Of a stretch of DNA of 64,000 nt, positions 63,473 through 64,000 are shown one piece after another. Each line of letters opens with the position of its first letter. Position 1 is the stretch's first letter. Source of the DNA: Anaerolineales bacterium (GTDB lineage: Bacteria; Chloroflexota; Anaerolineae; Anaerolineales; Villigracilaceae); NCBI GenBank assembly GCA_030583905.1, contig CP129481.1, forward strand, positions 930,001-994,000. Direction: 5' to 3'. Both the position numbers and the translations under genes were made by a program. The notes beneath the pieces are model-generated. The model saw nothing but the letters and a program-made list of their open reading frames with translations. It had not been told where the DNA came from and did not search any database.

Positions 63473-63562
63473 TGTCGTTGCGAGCGACTGTAAGGAGCGA
63501 AGCAATCTCCAACAAACAGGGAATTGCTTCGCTCGCACAGCGTCCCCTTTGGGGAATGACAT
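63472..63562. repeat. MITE-like repeat upstream of the DsbA-like gene
   Basis: Ends ATGTCGTT... / ...AATGACAT are partly complementary. The interior GGAGCGAAGCAATCTCC is mirrored by GGAATTGCTTCGCTC. It shares CGAAGCAATCTC with the 48146 element, so both belong to one family. Confidence 0.65.
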
Positions 63563-63606
63563 AGTTCAGCCGTAAGAACCGCCGCCCATTGACAGTCTAT
63601 CTTCGC

Positions 63607-64000
63607 ATGGACTTCAAACTGACGATCTTCTCCGATTACATCTGACCGTGGTGTTATGTCGGCCAGGGTGTGGTCGACTTGTTGAAAGCTGAATACAACG
63701 TGGACGTGGAGTGGCGTCCGTATTATTTGCGACCCGATACGCCGCCCGAAGGCATGGACCTGCCCGACTACATTCTGCGCGCGCGTGCCAGCGGCGCGGA
63801 CGAACGCCTGCAAGGCATGGCGAACCACTACGGCATGGAGTTTAATTCTCCAGACCGCATTTACAACACACGGCTGGCGCACGAAGCGACCGAGTACGCG
63901 GACGAACATGGCAAGGGACTCGAATTCCACCGCGCGGTCTTTCGCAAGGTCTATGCGGAGGGATTGGATGTCGGCAAATGGGACGTGTTACGTGCCGCAG
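63607..64000 (+). CDS. DsbA/FrnE-family thiol oxidoreductase with in-frame TGA at the first active-site Cys (probable selenoprotein, cut by window edge)
   Basis: Translation from ATG 63607 reads MDFKLTIFSDYI, then TGA (63643-63645), then PWCYVGQGVVDLLKAEY and onward without another stop to the window edge (131 codons). Family members read SD-V-C-P-W-C-Y-x-G at this place, so the TGA replaces exactly the first Cys of CPWC. Downstream text (WRPYYLRPDTPPEGMDLPDY, NTRLAHEATEYADEHGKG, FHRAVFRKVYAEGLDVG) is well conserved in type, which argues against a decayed gene. A SECIS-like hairpin follows the TGA. The product would be U-P-W-C. A point-mutation pseudogene or base-call error is the alternative. 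Confidence 0.75.
63643..63678 (+). promoter_or_regulatory. UGA plus candidate bacterial SECIS element
   Basis: The UGA is followed 12 bases later by a 7-bp stem, GTCGGCC (63658-63664) with GGTCGAC (63672-63678), containing one G-T pair. The loop is AGGGTGT. The loop begins 19 bases after the UGA and has G in its first two positions, matching the loose bacterial SECIS pattern (upper stem at least 4 bp, loop 16-37 bases from UGA). Confidence 0.6.

Overview
The window reads as a chromosomal segment of a Chloroflexota bacterium, most likely class Anaerolineae. The basis is gene content: giant YYY/DUF2298 membrane proteins, an Os1348-type leader-like protein, DUF5317, a long SecA with lineage-type insertions, a MalT-like regulator with a C-terminal BTAD domain, a FAS1 lipoprotein, and many short palindromic intergenic repeats. 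GC is moderately high and most genes lie on the plus strand. No tRNA, rRNA, CRISPR array, insertion sequence or prophage was seen.

Layout. 1-1741 is the N-terminal half of dnaE (minus). 1876-7225 holds a STAND/BTAD regulator followed by a compact four-gene cassette: a 48-residue membrane peptide, DUF5317, an Os1348/NHLP leader-like protein and a PAS-HD-GYP protein. 7391-19906 is housekeeping (secA, add, acnA, lepA) around a membrane protein and a double-TIR membrane protein. 19998-39505 is a long co-directional run of envelope and glycan genes: flippase-like protein, rhomboid, NDP-sugar epimerase, MscS, glycosyltransferase, two methyltransferases, four very large GT-C or DUF2298-type membrane proteins, then cmk and plsC. 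39550-46264 holds a hybrid sensor kinase and a KimA-like permease with two TrkA/RCK proteins. 46319-50058 (minus) encodes a probable heterodimeric ABC exporter. 50178-57475 is a patchwork of small genes, including a diguanylate cyclase, tandem DUF4287 proteins, DinB, an FAD oxidoreductase and two gene remnants. 57590-63472 holds a FAS1 lipoprotein, alpha-glucan phosphorylase, a rhodanese and a DUF4173 membrane protein.

The most striking item is at the right edge. A DsbA/FrnE-like gene begins at 63607 and has an in-frame TGA exactly where the first cysteine of the C-P-W-C active site belongs. A stem-loop with bacterial SECIS geometry follows it, so a U-P-W-C selenoprotein is the leading reading.

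Other points of interest: the peptide, DUF5317, leader-like and HD-GYP cassette; an in-frame palindromic repeat inside secA; a KimA-like transporter with two RCK subunits in place of a Trk/Ktr channel; an orphan minus-strand micro-ORF with a near-perfect promoter and Shine-Dalgarno sequence; several start codons 6-11 bases after a -10 box, suggesting leaderless transcripts; and multiple dispersed palindromic repeat families.
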